Part shown: positions 54,939-64,000 of the stretch, in pieces
How the letters are laid out: the number at the start of each line of letters is the position of its first letter
Position numbering within the stretch: the stretch's first letter is position 1
Assembly (NCBI RefSeq): GCF_017948405.1
Contig: NZ_CP072844.1
Coordinates: forward strand, 62,001-126,000
Direction of reading: 5' to 3'
Source: Psychrosphaera aestuarii
GTDB lineage: Bacteria > Pseudomonadota > Gammaproteobacteria > Enterobacterales > Alteromonadaceae
Length of the DNA: 64,000 bases
Made by a program: the position numbers and the translations under genes
Notes under the pieces: model-generated
Databases searched by the model: none
What the model was told of the DNA's origin: nothing
What the model saw: the letters and a program-made list of their open reading frames with translations, nothing else

Positions 54939-56711
54939 TTAAATTTCGTCCGCTGTAAATTCAAATAACAATTCTGCGCCGGACTCTATTTGTTGCTTCA
55001 AAGAGTGTATTTTTGGAAGCAATCGAGCAAAATAATAAGTTGCTGTTTTTTGTTTACTTGTCGCGAGCGTTTGTTCAACACCCTCTTCCTTAGAAGCAAC
55101 TACCATTTTTGCCCACATATACCCGTAAAAAACATATCCGCACAAATGTAAGAAATCCACCGAAGCAGCCCCTAATGCGTTTTTGTCACGAGAAGCTTCA
55201 TCTAATACAGATGTGGTTACTTCTTTTAATAGAATTGCACTGTCATTAAGTTGTTTCATCATCTCGCCATTTACGCTTTGATTTTCCAAACTAAACGCCA
55301 AGATTTCATCTATCAACAGATTTAACGTTTTACCGCCATCCATTGCAACTTTTCGGCCCATTAGGTCTAAAGCTTGAACACCATTCGTACCTTCATATAT
55401 CTGCGTGATACGACAGTCTCTAACTAATTGCTCTTGTCCCCATTCTCTGACATAACCATGACCACCTAGAACCTGTTGGCCAGCAATACAAGCTTCAAGG
55501 CTTGTATCTGTAACAAATGCTTTTGCAATCGGCGTCAACAATTGTGCTTTAGCGTTAGCTACATTTGCTTCATCTTCGTCTTTGGTAAACTTAGATATAT
55601 CTAATTGAACTGAAACATAAGTTCCAAATGCTCTAGCTGCCTCATTCATTGCTCTCATGTTTAAAAGCATTCGACGTACATCAGGGTGAACAATAATTGG
55701 ATCACATTCCTTATCGCTCATTCTTTCAACGCCTTTACCTTGCCCTCTGTCTAACGCATACAATTTTGCATTTTGATAAGAGCGCTCAGCGGCACCCAGA
55801 CCTTGCAGACCGACAAGTAAACGCTCGTAATTCATCATAGTAAACATAGCTGCAAGACCCTTGTTTACTTCACCAACTAGATAGCCTTTAGCTCCATCAA
55901 AATTAATAACGCATGTGGCACTAGTATGAATACCCATTTTATGTTCGATTGAACCACATGATACAGCATTGGACTCACCTAGGTTTCCTTGCGCATCAAC
56001 ATTTATTTTGGGTACCAAGAATAGCGATATACCGCGAGAGCCAGCTGGAGCATCAGGCAGTTTCGCTAATACTAGATGAATGATGTTCTCAGTTAAATCA
56101 TGCTCACCGCCAGATATAAATATTTTACTACCAGTAATTTCGTAACTACCGTCATCTTGCGGTATCGCTTTTGTTTTTATTAATCCTAAATCTGTTCCTG
56201 CATGTGCTTCAGTTAAACACATTGAACCAGTCCATTGACCTGAATACATATTCGGTAGGTATAGTTCTTTTAATTCTTCAGATGCATGTGCATTAATAGC
56301 CAAACATGCGCCAGCAGTTAGGCCAGGATATAGAGCAAATGCCAAATCAGCCGAACACATCATTTCTTCATGCATTGCCGTAATCGTTTTTGGCATACCC
56401 ATACCACCAAAGTCTGGATTACCTGCTAATCCGATCCAGCCACCTTCAGCAACGACGTTGTATGATTCTTTATATGTATCTGGAGTCGTGACCGCTCCTT
56501 CAGAGAAGATCACACCAACTTCATCTGCAGCTCGACTAAACGGTGCAATTGCTTCTTCTGTTACTTTTGCACTTTCAGCTAAAATAGCGCCAGCCGTTTC
56601 AATATCAATTGATTCCGCTAGCTCAGGCGTGTTCTGCCAAAACTCTTGAACTTTAAAAGTATTAAATAACAAAAAGTTCATATCATTTAGTGGGGCATTA
56701 TATTGACTCAT
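54939..56711 (-). CDS. Acyl-CoA dehydrogenase (long form with C-terminal domain)
   Basis: 590-residue FAD-dependent dehydrogenase for fatty acyl-CoA or related substrates. N-terminal, middle (GSMCLTEAHAGTDLG, with the flavin-binding Thr/Ser) and C-terminal ACAD domains are visible. The catalytic Glu is in RITQIYEGTNGVQALDLMGRK near residue 440. About 130 extra residues at the C-terminus match the AcdA-like long family found in pairs of beta-oxidation genes. It lies 125 nt downstream of dnaE2; functional linkage with the mutasome is not expected. Confidence 0.92.
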   Translation of the reverse strand: MSQYNAPLNDMNFLLFNTFKVQEFWQNTPELAESIDIETAGAILAESAKVTEEAIAPFSRAADEVGVIFSEGAVTTPDTYKESYNVVAEGGWIGLAGNPDFGGMGMPKTITAMHEEMMCSADLAFALYPGLTAGACLAINAHASEELKELYLPNMYSGQWTGSMCLTEAHAGTDLGLIKTKAIPQDDGSYEITGSKIFISGGEHDLTENIIHLVLAKLPDAPAGSRGISLFLVPKINVDAQGNLGESNAVSCGSIEHKMGIHTSATCVINFDGAKGYLVGEVNKGLAAMFTMMNYERLLVGLQGLGAAERSYQNAKLYALDRGQGKGVERMSDKECDPIIVHPDVRRMLLNMRAMNEAARAFGTYVSVQLDISKFTKDEDEANVANAKAQLLTPIAKAFVTDTSLEACIAGQQVLGGHGYVREWGQEQLVRDCRITQIYEGTNGVQALDLMGRKVAMDGGKTLNLLIDEILAFSLENQSVNGEMMKQLNDSAILLKEVTTSVLDEASRDKNALGAASVDFLHLCGYVFYGYMWAKMVVASKEEGVEQTLATSKQKTATYYFARLLPKIHSLKQQIESGAELLFEFTADEI

Positions 56712-56836
56712 AGTACTCTCTTATTCATTTATATGTTCTGAACTATACAACCATTAAGACTTATAAAACAGGGGAAAACACGTAATACGCGTTTAAACAT
56801 ACGTTAATTGTTCACAAAAGGTTTTAACTTCTTATT

Positions 56837-59800
56837 TTAATGAAAGTCCCTACTAATAATCTGTAAATCATTCATCTCATTTGATAGGTCGACAAGCTTA
56901 CCTGCTATCACATGAATGACCTTTCCTTCACGCTCCAGTATGCCTTTTACTTTTACCAGTTTAGACGTTAAAAATGATTTTTTCTGCGCTTTTGCAGTTG
57001 CGGCCCAAACAATAACATTGGTATTTCCGGTATCGTCTTCTAGTGTCATAAATGTTATGCCGCCCGCTGTTCCTGGACTCTGCCTTGCGGTAACTAAACC
57101 AACAACTGTAACGATGGATTTATTTCGACATTGAGGTAATTCGCTTGCAGGGGTATACCGACCTAATAACCCTGCTTTCCGTAGGAGTTGCACTGGATGA
57201 GCATCAAGACTCAAACTAGTTGAGGCGTAATCCTCTAGCATTGATGCCACTTTACTCGGGCTTTCAATGATTTCATTGTAATCACTCTCGTTAGCTTTAA
57301 ATAGTGGTAAGTCACTTTCTTGATTCATCAGTTTCCACCTAGTGTTATAGCGATCGCCACTAATAATACTTAATGCATTGGCGCTTGCTAATAACTGTAA
57401 ATCTCTCTTAGTGATTTGCGTATCTGTAAGTTGCGAAAGAGATTTAAACCCTTCTGCATAGTCTTTTCGAATGCATACAATTGTCTTTGCCGAGGCCTCA
57501 GATAAGCCTTTAACCATTCGATACCCAAGTCTTAATAAGAGCTTATCATTATCCAGTACCAATTGATGATCCCAGCATGAGTGGTTAATACAAATTGGTA
57601 ATACAATTACACCATGCCTTTGTGCATCTTGTAATAGCTGCGCAGGACTATAAAAACCCATTGGTAAACTATTTAGTAACGCACAATAAAAAACACTCGG
57701 ATGGTAATATTTTAACCAAGCAGAAACGTAGGCTAACAAAGCGAAACTTGCGGAATGTGATTCTGGAAATCCATATTCCCCGAAACCACAGATTTGCTGA
57801 AATATTCTATTCGCATATTCTTCGGTGTAACCTCTGTCTGCCATACCATTTATAAGCTTGGCCCTAAACCTTTCTAACTCGCCGTCTTTTTTCCACTTCC
57901 CCATTGCTCGGCGTAATTGGTCGGCTTCTCCTCCGGAAAACCCAGCGGCTACCATGGCAAGTTTGATGACTTGTTCTTGGAAAATAGGCACACCTAATGT
58001 TCTAGATAATACCTCCTCAACGTCTTTTGATGGATACTCAATCTGTTCCTCGCCATTACGACGACGTAAATAGGGATGCACCATTCCACCTTGAATTGGA
58101 CCTGGGCGAACAATGGCGATTTGAATTACTAAGTCATAATAAGTTTTAGGCTTAAGTCTAGGTAGCATGCTCATCTGCGCTCTTGACTCAATTTGAAAAA
58201 GGCCAACGGTGTCAGCATTTTGAATCATCTGATAGACATTTTTATCATCCCCACCAGCTGTAATATCATTAATACTAAGACTTTTTTGGTACAACTCTTT
58301 TATATAATCAAATGACTTTCTAATCGCGGTTAACATTCCAAGAGCTAATACATCGACTTTAAGCAAGGCTAAACTCTCTAAGTCATCCTTGTCCCATTGA
58401 ATAACTGTTCGACCGTCCATCGCAGCATTTTCAACTGGAACTAGCTCATGCAATGGACCTGATGAGATGATGAAGCCACCAACATGCTGAGATAAGTGCC
58501 TAGGAAAGCCTTTGATTTGTTCAACTAATGAAACAAATAGTCGTCCTTTTTTAGAATCAACCGTCAAGCCTAACTCAGATAACTGCGAAGACCATGATTC
58601 AGATCGATCACGTCGGTTGATATTCTTAATAAAAAAGTCGAGTTGCAACTCTTCAAAACCCAGTGCTTTACCCACCTCTCTAATCGCACTTTTTGTTCTG
58701 TAAGTTACAACTGTAGCGGCTATAGCCGCATGGTTTCGGCCATACTTTGAGTATATGTATTGAAAAATTTCTTCTCGGCGTTGATGCTCAAAATCAACAT
58801 CAATATCCGGCGGCTCGTTTCGCTCCTTGGAAATAAACCGCTCAAATAGAACATTAATCTGAGATGGATCAACAGCTGTAATCTCTAAACAGTAGCAAAC
58901 TACTGAATTTGCAGCTGAGCCACGACCTTGGTATAGAATTCTTTGACTTTTCGCAAATTGAACAATGTCATATATAGTTATAAAAAAATGTTCATATTGC
59001 ATCTCTTGAATTAGGTGCAATTCTTTATCAATTAATTTTTGAATATTTTGAGGGATGCCATTTGGAAAACGAAATTGCGCGCCTTTTTTTACAATTTGAT
59101 TTAAATATTGAGTTGGAGTTAAATTAACCGGTATTAACTCAGACGGATACTCATACCTCAACTCACCTAAATCAAAACTACATTGGTTCGCGATATTTAC
59201 AGACGCCTCTATATACTCTTTCTTATATAACTTTTGTAATTTAAACAGTGGTCTTAAGGTTTGCTCTGCATTACTAATTGCATCTCGACCTAACTTATCG
59301 ACTTGTGTTCCGCTTTTAATAGCCGATAACACATGCTGAAGAGGAAGACGACTCATGTCATGCATTAATACTTGCCCGCATGCCACGATGGATAAATTAT
59401 AGATTGAAGCTATCTTCTCGCAGTTACTAATGTAGCGATGCTCATTTTGTGATAGTTTTCTTGTAATACCGACATACAGACGCTTCTTTATCGATTTATT
59501 CAGTCCAAGTAACCAGGCTACATTAAAAGTATCTGTCTCTATTTCGCCGCTCGCATGCCAAATGATCAAACACTCACGGACAGATTTTAAATCCCAAGCA
59601 TTAAGCTCGTATTTCCCTTTATCACATCGACGCCTCGCATTGGTAATCACTCGGCATAATTCTGCATAGGCTTTACGATTTGGGCAAATCAGCGTAAGTG
59701 AGATTTTCCCCTGATAGTTAAAATAGCTTCCTATTATTAGCCTAATATCTAAATGGCTTTGCTTGATATGAGAATAAGCTCTAACTACCCCAGCAACAGA

Positions 59801-59953
59801 GCACTCATCGGTAATTGCTAATGCTTGGTATCCTAACCTCGCAGCTTGCTCAATATGCTCTTCTGGTGTTGATGCTCCTGTTAAAAAAGAAAAATTGGAG
59901 AAACAAACTAGCTCGGCATAATCTACCTTATGGCTGATGTCTTTATCGTTCAT
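56837..59953 (-). CDS. dnaE2: Error-prone DNA polymerase III alpha (DnaE2/ImuC)
   Basis: 1038-residue C-family polymerase for SOS translesion synthesis. The PHP domain starts YAELVCFSNFSFLTGAS. Catalytic aspartates are in PDIDVDFE (Asp383 and Asp385), and the third is in LLKVDVLALG near residue 530. The C-terminal OB-fold has VTVVGLVTARQSPGT. The ATG at 59953 overlaps the imuB stop by four bases (ATGA), so I reject a longer ORF start at 60010. It is the third gene of the imuA-imuB-dnaE2 operon. Confidence 0.95.
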   Translation of the reverse strand: MNDKDISHKVDYAELVCFSNFSFLTGASTPEEHIEQAARLGYQALAITDECSVAGVVRAYSHIKQSHLDIRLIIGSYFNYQGKISLTLICPNRKAYAELCRVITNARRRCDKGKYELNAWDLKSVRECLIIWHASGEIETDTFNVAWLLGLNKSIKKRLYVGITRKLSQNEHRYISNCEKIASIYNLSIVACGQVLMHDMSRLPLQHVLSAIKSGTQVDKLGRDAISNAEQTLRPLFKLQKLYKKEYIEASVNIANQCSFDLGELRYEYPSELIPVNLTPTQYLNQIVKKGAQFRFPNGIPQNIQKLIDKELHLIQEMQYEHFFITIYDIVQFAKSQRILYQGRGSAANSVVCYCLEITAVDPSQINVLFERFISKERNEPPDIDVDFEHQRREEIFQYIYSKYGRNHAAIAATVVTYRTKSAIREVGKALGFEELQLDFFIKNINRRDRSESWSSQLSELGLTVDSKKGRLFVSLVEQIKGFPRHLSQHVGGFIISSGPLHELVPVENAAMDGRTVIQWDKDDLESLALLKVDVLALGMLTAIRKSFDYIKELYQKSLSINDITAGGDDKNVYQMIQNADTVGLFQIESRAQMSMLPRLKPKTYYDLVIQIAIVRPGPIQGGMVHPYLRRRNGEEQIEYPSKDVEEVLSRTLGVPIFQEQVIKLAMVAAGFSGGEADQLRRAMGKWKKDGELERFRAKLINGMADRGYTEEYANRIFQQICGFGEYGFPESHSASFALLAYVSAWLKYYHPSVFYCALLNSLPMGFYSPAQLLQDAQRHGVIVLPICINHSCWDHQLVLDNDKLLLRLGYRMVKGLSEASAKTIVCIRKDYAEGFKSLSQLTDTQITKRDLQLLASANALSIISGDRYNTRWKLMNQESDLPLFKANESDYNEIIESPSKVASMLEDYASTSLSLDAHPVQLLRKAGLLGRYTPASELPQCRNKSIVTVVGLVTARQSPGTAGGITFMTLEDDTGNTNVIVWAATAKAQKKSFLTSKLVKVKGILEREGKVIHVIAGKLVDLSNEMNDLQIISRDFH

Positions 59954-61356
59954 GAAAACCACCCATGAACAAACCAATCTTGATGAGACGTGCGATAAAT
60001 CCAAAGCCACTGACCTTCATTATTTTTAGCAATAAAGTAATCTCGATATATAAGCCTGTCAGTCCACCAGCTCGTTAGGATTCGTTCGGGTCCATGGATT
60101 ATAACGACCTCTTCAACGAGCTGTGTCGGCGTAGGTTGTAAGTAACTTGGTCTCAACAAAAGGTTACTCACGTTGTTTAATTTTGAAGTGGCTGATTGAT
60201 GAATGTTGAATGTCAGACTATTCACTTGCTCGGGGTTGATTGTTTCTTGATAGATAGGTCGACTTACAGATGTATTGCCAAGTTTAGCGACTAACTGATT
60301 TAAAAGAGAAGTCGTCTCTAGCTTTGTTTCTTTATCACTAAAGATGTCATTCATTCGGGGCTCATATGACTGTAGGTCTGAGCATTTCATTCTTATAGTA
60401 ACCACAGGCTCTGCTAATTTTACAGACTCCAAGTGAAGTCTAATTAAACTAAGCCATTTTACTTTTCTATACTCGCCACCTGCAGCTTCAATCGTAAAGT
60501 CTAAACCCTCATCATATCGGTATAACAAACTAAATATCAGCTGATGGGTAACTAAGTTCCTATTTTTTAGATACTCCTCCAGTTCTTGCAGCAAGGTTTT
60601 GATTGGATGAATAAGTATTTCTGAATTTGATATTTCATATAGTAACTCGAGTGTTCTCTGGTAACGCCTTGTTGGAACAAAAAGAGCCATCGGGTACTTA
60701 ATTTGCCCTGACAACTGCCCTAAGTATTTAAATACAGACAAGTCGAATCGTTTGGATAATGCTTTTAAAGGTATATTGAGCAATTGACCAATGTTATTTA
60801 AACCGACTCTACGAAATTGCTCTTTTTGTTTATGTGTTACATCAAGATACCCGACCGGCAAATCATAAAGGTACTTCTGTGCCCTATCTTGATTTTCGTA
60901 AAGTGTATTATGATTAGAAAGGGCTAATAACTTAGCGACCAAAGGGCTACTGGCTGAGCTATATGAATATGAAAGCTTTAATACAGACAATTGATTGGTA
61001 ATAGCCTGCCAATACTTATATACGTTTTTATATAATCTCAGCATAGTATCTATTCTGATATAGATACCATGAGGTAAATCTAGGCAAATATCAGCGGTAT
61101 ACTTATAAAGCCGGTTAGCAATATCATTTAAACGTTCCTCTTCAATTTCTTTTTTATACTCCAATACTTTTATATTCGCTGTCATCGATATAGCCATTGC
61201 TAGGCCCATATCTATTTTTATTCCCATGTCTAGTGCTGGTTTATTTAGCTGAACAACACGCATATTTATATTATCAACAATGATTACCGCCTGTGTATTG
61301 TCAGCTTCTGTACTATCTAATTGCAAAGAGTGGAAATTTAAGTAGAGCCAAAGCAT
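59950..61356 (-). CDS. imuB: ImuB, inactive Y-family polymerase-like mutasome subunit
   Basis: 468-residue Y-family homologue that bridges DnaE2, ImuA and the sliding clamp. The residue expected to be the first catalytic Asp is Asn in the opening LYLNFHSLQL, and the SxDE motif is replaced (IRIDTMLRL), consistent with the known catalytic inactivity of ImuB. I could not see a textbook QLxLF clamp motif. It lies 17 nt after imuA and overlaps dnaE2 by 4 nt. Confidence 0.92.
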   Translation of the reverse strand: MLWLYLNFHSLQLDSTEADNTQAVIIVDNINMRVVQLNKPALDMGIKIDMGLAMAISMTANIKVLEYKKEIEEERLNDIANRLYKYTADICLDLPHGIYIRIDTMLRLYKNVYKYWQAITNQLSVLKLSYSYSSASSPLVAKLLALSNHNTLYENQDRAQKYLYDLPVGYLDVTHKQKEQFRRVGLNNIGQLLNIPLKALSKRFDLSVFKYLGQLSGQIKYPMALFVPTRRYQRTLELLYEISNSEILIHPIKTLLQELEEYLKNRNLVTHQLIFSLLYRYDEGLDFTIEAAGGEYRKVKWLSLIRLHLESVKLAEPVVTIRMKCSDLQSYEPRMNDIFSDKETKLETTSLLNQLVAKLGNTSVSRPIYQETINPEQVNSLTFNIHQSATSKLNNVSNLLLRPSYLQPTPTQLVEEVVIIHGPERILTSWWTDRLIYRDYFIAKNNEGQWLWIYRTSHQDWFVHGWFS

Positions 61357-61373
61357 TACAGATCATGACCTAA

Positions 61374-62114
61374 TTAGTTATTAACAATATTAGGGAAGGC
61401 CACAACGTTACTATTTCCGTTGCTTAATTTTATTTGGTCTTCCGTCGTCAACTCACCCCATTTTTGATTCATATCAACGACAAAGGCTTTTGAAGCTGTG
61501 CCTCCTTTTTGCTTATCTACTTTTACTTTTATGCCACTCGGATCTGGAAATAGTGACAAGCTAAGCGCACTTGGCAATGATAAAAACTCTGTCTTTGAAA
61601 TGTTAGAATAGCGATTAACGTTCTGATTTTGCAGATGGGAATACCTTATCAAAACGAGACTTGCGCCACCTCGTTCGCAAGCCAACATTAATCGCCTTAC
61701 TTGCTTTATAGATAATTGCGCTTGCCATAACACAACCGTGCTGCAACAACCGCTACTCAAAGCCTGTTCGGTGGCCCAAAGTGCTTTTTTATCGTCGTAA
61801 ACAGGCAATATTAATGTTGATGTTAACTCCAACCCATTTGCTAATAAAAACTCTGCATTTAATTGAATCGGGGGAGCGATAAACACACACTCTTGTTTTT
61901 CAGCCTTTTGTTTATTGACTAAATATGGGAATAAAAGCCTAAGTTCACCAATGCCTAATGGTGTTTTTACCTCAATGATCCCTTCTGTTGGAAAACCGCC
62001 ATGAAGAATTTGATCTAGCTCATCGTATTGTGTGGAGACTTTACAAATATGATTATCATTTTTACAACCATACCAAAGTAAGCCTTTATTTTGATATTCA
62101 TCTAGTTCTAACAT
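61374..62114 (-). CDS. imuA: ImuA, RecA-like mutasome accessory protein
   Basis: 246-residue protein with a degenerate RecA-like core (YDELDQILHGGFPTEGIIEV, then a region where a full Walker A is not conserved, KTPLGIGELRLL). ImuA proteins modulate RecA and the ImuB-DnaE2 polymerase during SOS mutagenesis. It is the first gene of the operon; the ATG lies 12 nt downstream of the LexA box and has GGTGG as ribosome-binding site. Confidence 0.88.
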   Translation of the reverse strand: MLELDEYQNKGLLWYGCKNDNHICKVSTQYDELDQILHGGFPTEGIIEVKTPLGIGELRLLFPYLVNKQKAEKQECVFIAPPIQLNAEFLLANGLELTSTLILPVYDDKKALWATEQALSSGCCSTVVLWQAQLSIKQVRRLMLACERGGASLVLIRYSHLQNQNVNRYSNISKTEFLSLPSALSLSLFPDPSGIKVKVDKQKGGTASKAFVVDMNQKWGELTTEDQIKLSNGNSNVVAFPNIVNN

Positions 62115-62125
62115 AACACCACCTA

Positions 62126-62141
62126 CTGTTTATTTATACAG
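62126..62141. promoter_or_regulatory. LexA (SOS) box of the imuA operon
   Basis: CTGTTTATTTATACAG is a perfect CTGT-N8-ACAG SOS box. It sits directly downstream of, and overlapping by two bases, the -10 of the imuA promoter, an arrangement that would block transcription when LexA is bound. Confidence 0.93.
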
Positions 62142-62167
62142 TATAATAACAGTTAGAGTTTATGCAA
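62140..62167 (-). promoter_or_regulatory. imuA-imuB-dnaE2 promoter
   Basis: TTGCAT -35 (62162-62167), 16-nt spacer, TATACT -10 (62140-62145) on the minus strand, with the LexA box at the start site. Confidence 0.78.
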
Positions 62168-62177
62168 CGCGATAAAT

Positions 62178-62204
62178 AAAAAAAGCCACCGATTGGTAGC
62201 TTTC
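62178..62204 (-). terminator. Terminator of cobO
   Basis: Stem AAAGCTACC / GGTGGCTTT with an AATC loop and a seven-T run, about 90 nt after the cobO stop and just upstream of the imuA promoter. Confidence 0.88.
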
Positions 62205-62292
62205 TGTTTGAATTATATGGCGTTATTTTAAGCGTACTGTAATGCCGTGGTGATATTGCCTAGTACTTTAAAAAGGACTGTGTTAAACAAGA

Positions 62293-62907
62293 TCAGTAGT
62301 CAAAGCCTTGTAACGCCTTAACTCCTGAGTCAAAGGCATGTTTAATATTTTTTACTTCACTTACTGTATCTGCCGCTTCAGCCAACTCACGATGGGCCGC
62401 TCGCCCTGTCACGATGACAGACTGCATTTTAGGTCTATTAGCTATGGTTTCTAATACTTCTTCTAATGGTAAGTACTGATATGTAATCATATAAGTCAAT
62501 TCATCTAATAACACGACATCAATTGATTCGTCTTGTAGAAAGACTTTGGCTTTTTGCCATGTTTCCAATGCGGCTTTTGTATCGCTTTCACGATTTTGGG
62601 TATCCCAAGTAAATCCAGTTTTCATAACAGCAAAAGGAACGCCTAACTTTTCTAGAAGATTACGTTCGCCACATTCCCACTCACCTTTAATAAATTGAGC
62701 AACCGCTGCTTTTTTATCATATCCAACACAACGGGTAACTACACCAAAACCAGATGTAGACTTACCTTTACCATTTCCTGTTATAACTTGAAAAATGCCC
62801 TTTTCCACTTGAGCAGACTCAACTCGTTGATCAACTTGTTCTTTCAAACGTTGCTGACGTTCTTTATGTTTTTGATCTTTAGTTTGTTGTGATTCTTCGT
62901 TCATCAT
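62293..62907 (-). CDS. cobO: Cob(I)yrinic acid a,c-diamide adenosyltransferase
   Basis: 204-residue CobO/BtuR-type enzyme adding the adenosyl group to cobalamin precursors. The P-loop GNGKGKST lies near residues 44-51, the family's VLLDELTYMI and VIVTGRAAHRELAEAAD follow, and the N-terminus is charged. Two adjacent ATGs are possible starts; the second has a slightly better spacing from GGA. No other cobalamin genes or B12 riboswitch are in the window, so a salvage role is likely. It is divergent from the second EF-G gene. Confidence 0.93.
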   Translation of the reverse strand: MMNEESQQTKDQKHKERQQRLKEQVDQRVESAQVEKGIFQVITGNGKGKSTSGFGVVTRCVGYDKKAAVAQFIKGEWECGERNLLEKLGVPFAVMKTGFTWDTQNRESDTKAALETWQKAKVFLQDESIDVVLLDELTYMITYQYLPLEEVLETIANRPKMQSVIVTGRAAHRELAEAADTVSEVKNIKHAFDSGVKALQGFDY

Positions 62908-63041
62908 TTTCCAAAAGTTATTCTACACTGTTATCCATACAGATTATGTAAGGACTTGGGCCAATGCAACTAACAAAATTTGATAGAAAACCACAAATAT
63001 AAATAAATTTTTACGAAAAGTGTGCTGTTCTGGTTAATTAA

Positions 63042-63050
63042 TGATAGAAT
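63042..63050 (+). promoter_or_regulatory. Extended -10 promoter of the second EF-G gene
   Basis: TGATAGAAT gives a TGN-TAGAAT extended -10 with a GC-rich discriminator (CCGGCGG) about 46 nt before the ATG. No good -35 is seen. Confidence 0.5.
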
Positions 63051-63096
63051 CCGGCGGCTTTTTTTAACCAACTTATTGAGAAGATAGAGTAAGACA

Positions 63097-64000
63097 ATGG
63101 CTGACTTATCGAAGTATAGAAATATAGGTATCTTCGCTCACGTAGATGCTGGTAAAACCACTACAACTGAGCGTATTTTGAAATTAACTGGTCAAATCCA
63201 CAAGACTGGTGAAGTACACGACGGTGAGTCAACAACTGACTTCATGGAACAGGAAGCTGAGCGTGGTATTACTATCCAGTCAGCTGCAGTAAGCTGCTTC
63301 TGGAACGATCACCGTTTTAACGTTATCGATACTCCTGGACACGTTGACTTCACAGTTGAAGTTTACCGTTCTCTTAAAGTATTAGACGGTGGTATTGGTG
63401 TATTCTGTGGTTCTGGTGGTGTTGAACCACAATCAGAAACTAACTGGCGTTATGCGAATGACTCAGAAGTTGCACGTATTATCTTCGTAAACAAATTAGA
63501 CCGTATGGGTGCTGATTTTTACCGCGTAGTTAAGCAAACTAAAGACGTACTAGGTGCTAACCCACTAGTTATGGTTCTTCCTATCGGTATCGAAGACGAG
63601 TTCTGTGGTGTTGTTGACCTATTATCACGTAAAGCATACATTTGGGATGACACTGGTCTTCCTGAAAACTATGAAATCACGGACATTCCTGCTGATATGG
63701 TTGACAAAGCAGAAGAATATCGTGAAATGCTTATCGAAACTGCTGTTGAGCAAGACGATGACCTAATGGAAGCGTACATGGAAGGTGAAGAGCCTTCAAT
63801 TGAAGACATCAAGCGTTGTATCCGTAAAGGTACTCGTACAATGGACTTCTTCCCGACTTACTGTGGTTCTGCATTCAAAAACAAAGGTGTTCAATTAGTT
63901 CTTGACGCTGTTGTTGACTACTTACCATCTCCTACAGAAGTTGATCCTCAGCCTCTTACAGATGAAGAAGGTGAGCCGACTGGTCGTCACGCAATCGTTT
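63097..64000 (+). CDS. Second elongation factor G (EF-G2 type), 5' part
   Basis: 301 complete codons of a gene that runs off the window end. The product begins [19 protein letters not shown], with P-loop [21 protein letters not shown] and [10 protein letters not shown], and is an EF-G by its domain I sequence, not RF3. It differs clearly from the str-operon EF-G at 9807. Gammaproteobacteria such as vibrios and Shewanella also carry a second EF-G; whether it acts in translocation, recycling or stress is not readable here. The ribosome-binding site is weak (GAGTAAG). Confidence 0.93.
   Translation, partial: MADLSKYRNIGIFAHVDAGKTTTTERILKLTGQIHKTGEVHDGESTTDFMEQEAERGITIQSAAVSCFWNDHRFNVIDTPGHVDFTVEVYRSLKVLDGGIGVFCGSGGVEPQSETNWRYANDSEVARIIFVNKLDRMGADFYRVVKQTKDVLGANPLVMVLPIGIEDEFCGVVDLLSRKAYIWDDTGLPENYEITDIPADMVDKAEEYREMLIETAVEQDDDLMEAYMEGEEPSIEDIKRCIRKGTRTMDFFPTYCGSAFKNKGVQLVLDAVVDYLPSPTEVDPQPLTDEEGEPTGRHAIV

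Noticed and set aside
59954..60010. Upstream in-frame start for dnaE2
   Set aside because: It would overlap imuB by about 60 nt; the ATGA overlap at 59950-59953 is the usual arrangement and gives a family-like N-terminus.
62205..62292. B12 riboswitch near cobO
   Set aside because: This short stretch is downstream of cobO, not upstream, and neither side shows the conserved B12-box sequence.

Overview
This window comes from a marine gammaproteobacterium, most likely order Alteromonadales (Colwelliaceae/Pseudoalteromonadaceae-like). The evidence is the AT-rich coding sequence, the 16S/23S sequence, the thrU-tyrU-glyT-thrT-tufB tRNA order, ribosomal proteins almost colinear with E. coli, and the imuA-imuB-dnaE2 and exaC sets. 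It is mostly the core translation and transcription region, so most genes are recognised with high confidence. I read no phage, transposase, CRISPR array or defence locus.

Layout from left to right. (1) 137-8369 is accessory: a Bcr/CflA-type MFS exporter, a CpxRA-type two-component system with a divergent CpxP/Spy-like periplasmic protein, a small predicted outer-membrane barrel, a zinc alcohol dehydrogenase, an M48 lipoprotein protease, and a two-gene unit encoding a repetitive DUF4097-type lipoprotein and a small PGPGW-type membrane protein. (2) 8563-12868 is the str operon (rpsL-rpsG-fusA-tufA, minus strand). (3) 13060-15647 is a divergent AraC regulator and ExaC-type aldehyde dehydrogenase pair, sitting between rpoC and rpsL. 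(4) 15722-27928 is tRNA-Trp-secE-nusG and rplK-rplA-rplJ-rplL-rpoB-rpoC. (5) 28078-29739 is a secreted amidohydrolase lying between tufB and tRNA-Trp. (6) 30022-31709 is four tRNAs plus tufB. (7) 31856-34552 is murB-birA-coaX. (8) 34859-40116 is a complete rRNA operon (16S-tRNA-Ile-tRNA-Ala-23S-5S) with two tandem promoters and boxA elements. (9) 40894-54612 is the S10-spc-alpha ribosomal protein cluster. (10) 54939-63096 holds an acyl-CoA dehydrogenase, the SOS mutasome operon imuA-imuB-dnaE2 with a perfect LexA box, and cobO. (11) From 63097 to the window end is the 5' part of a second EF-G gene.

Nearly everything from 8.5 to 62.9 kb is read from the minus strand. The operons carry recognisable control elements: promoters for str, secE, L11, tRNA-tufB, rrn, S10 and spc; leaders for L10, S10 and alpha; and terminators at the ends of the alpha, S10, str, tufB and rrn units.

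The most interesting observations are about genome dynamics rather than a new system. The two tuf genes lie in a ~1.4 kb near-identical block that runs past the terminator into the last codons of an unrelated neighbouring gene, which polarises a copying event from the tufA locus to the tufB locus. A rplK promoter is built into the stem-loop that looks like the secE-nusG terminator. A 20-copy perfect octamer array and a hexamer array lie in intergenic DNA. The S10-spc-alpha block is separated from str, while accessory genes interrupt two junctions that are normally contiguous.
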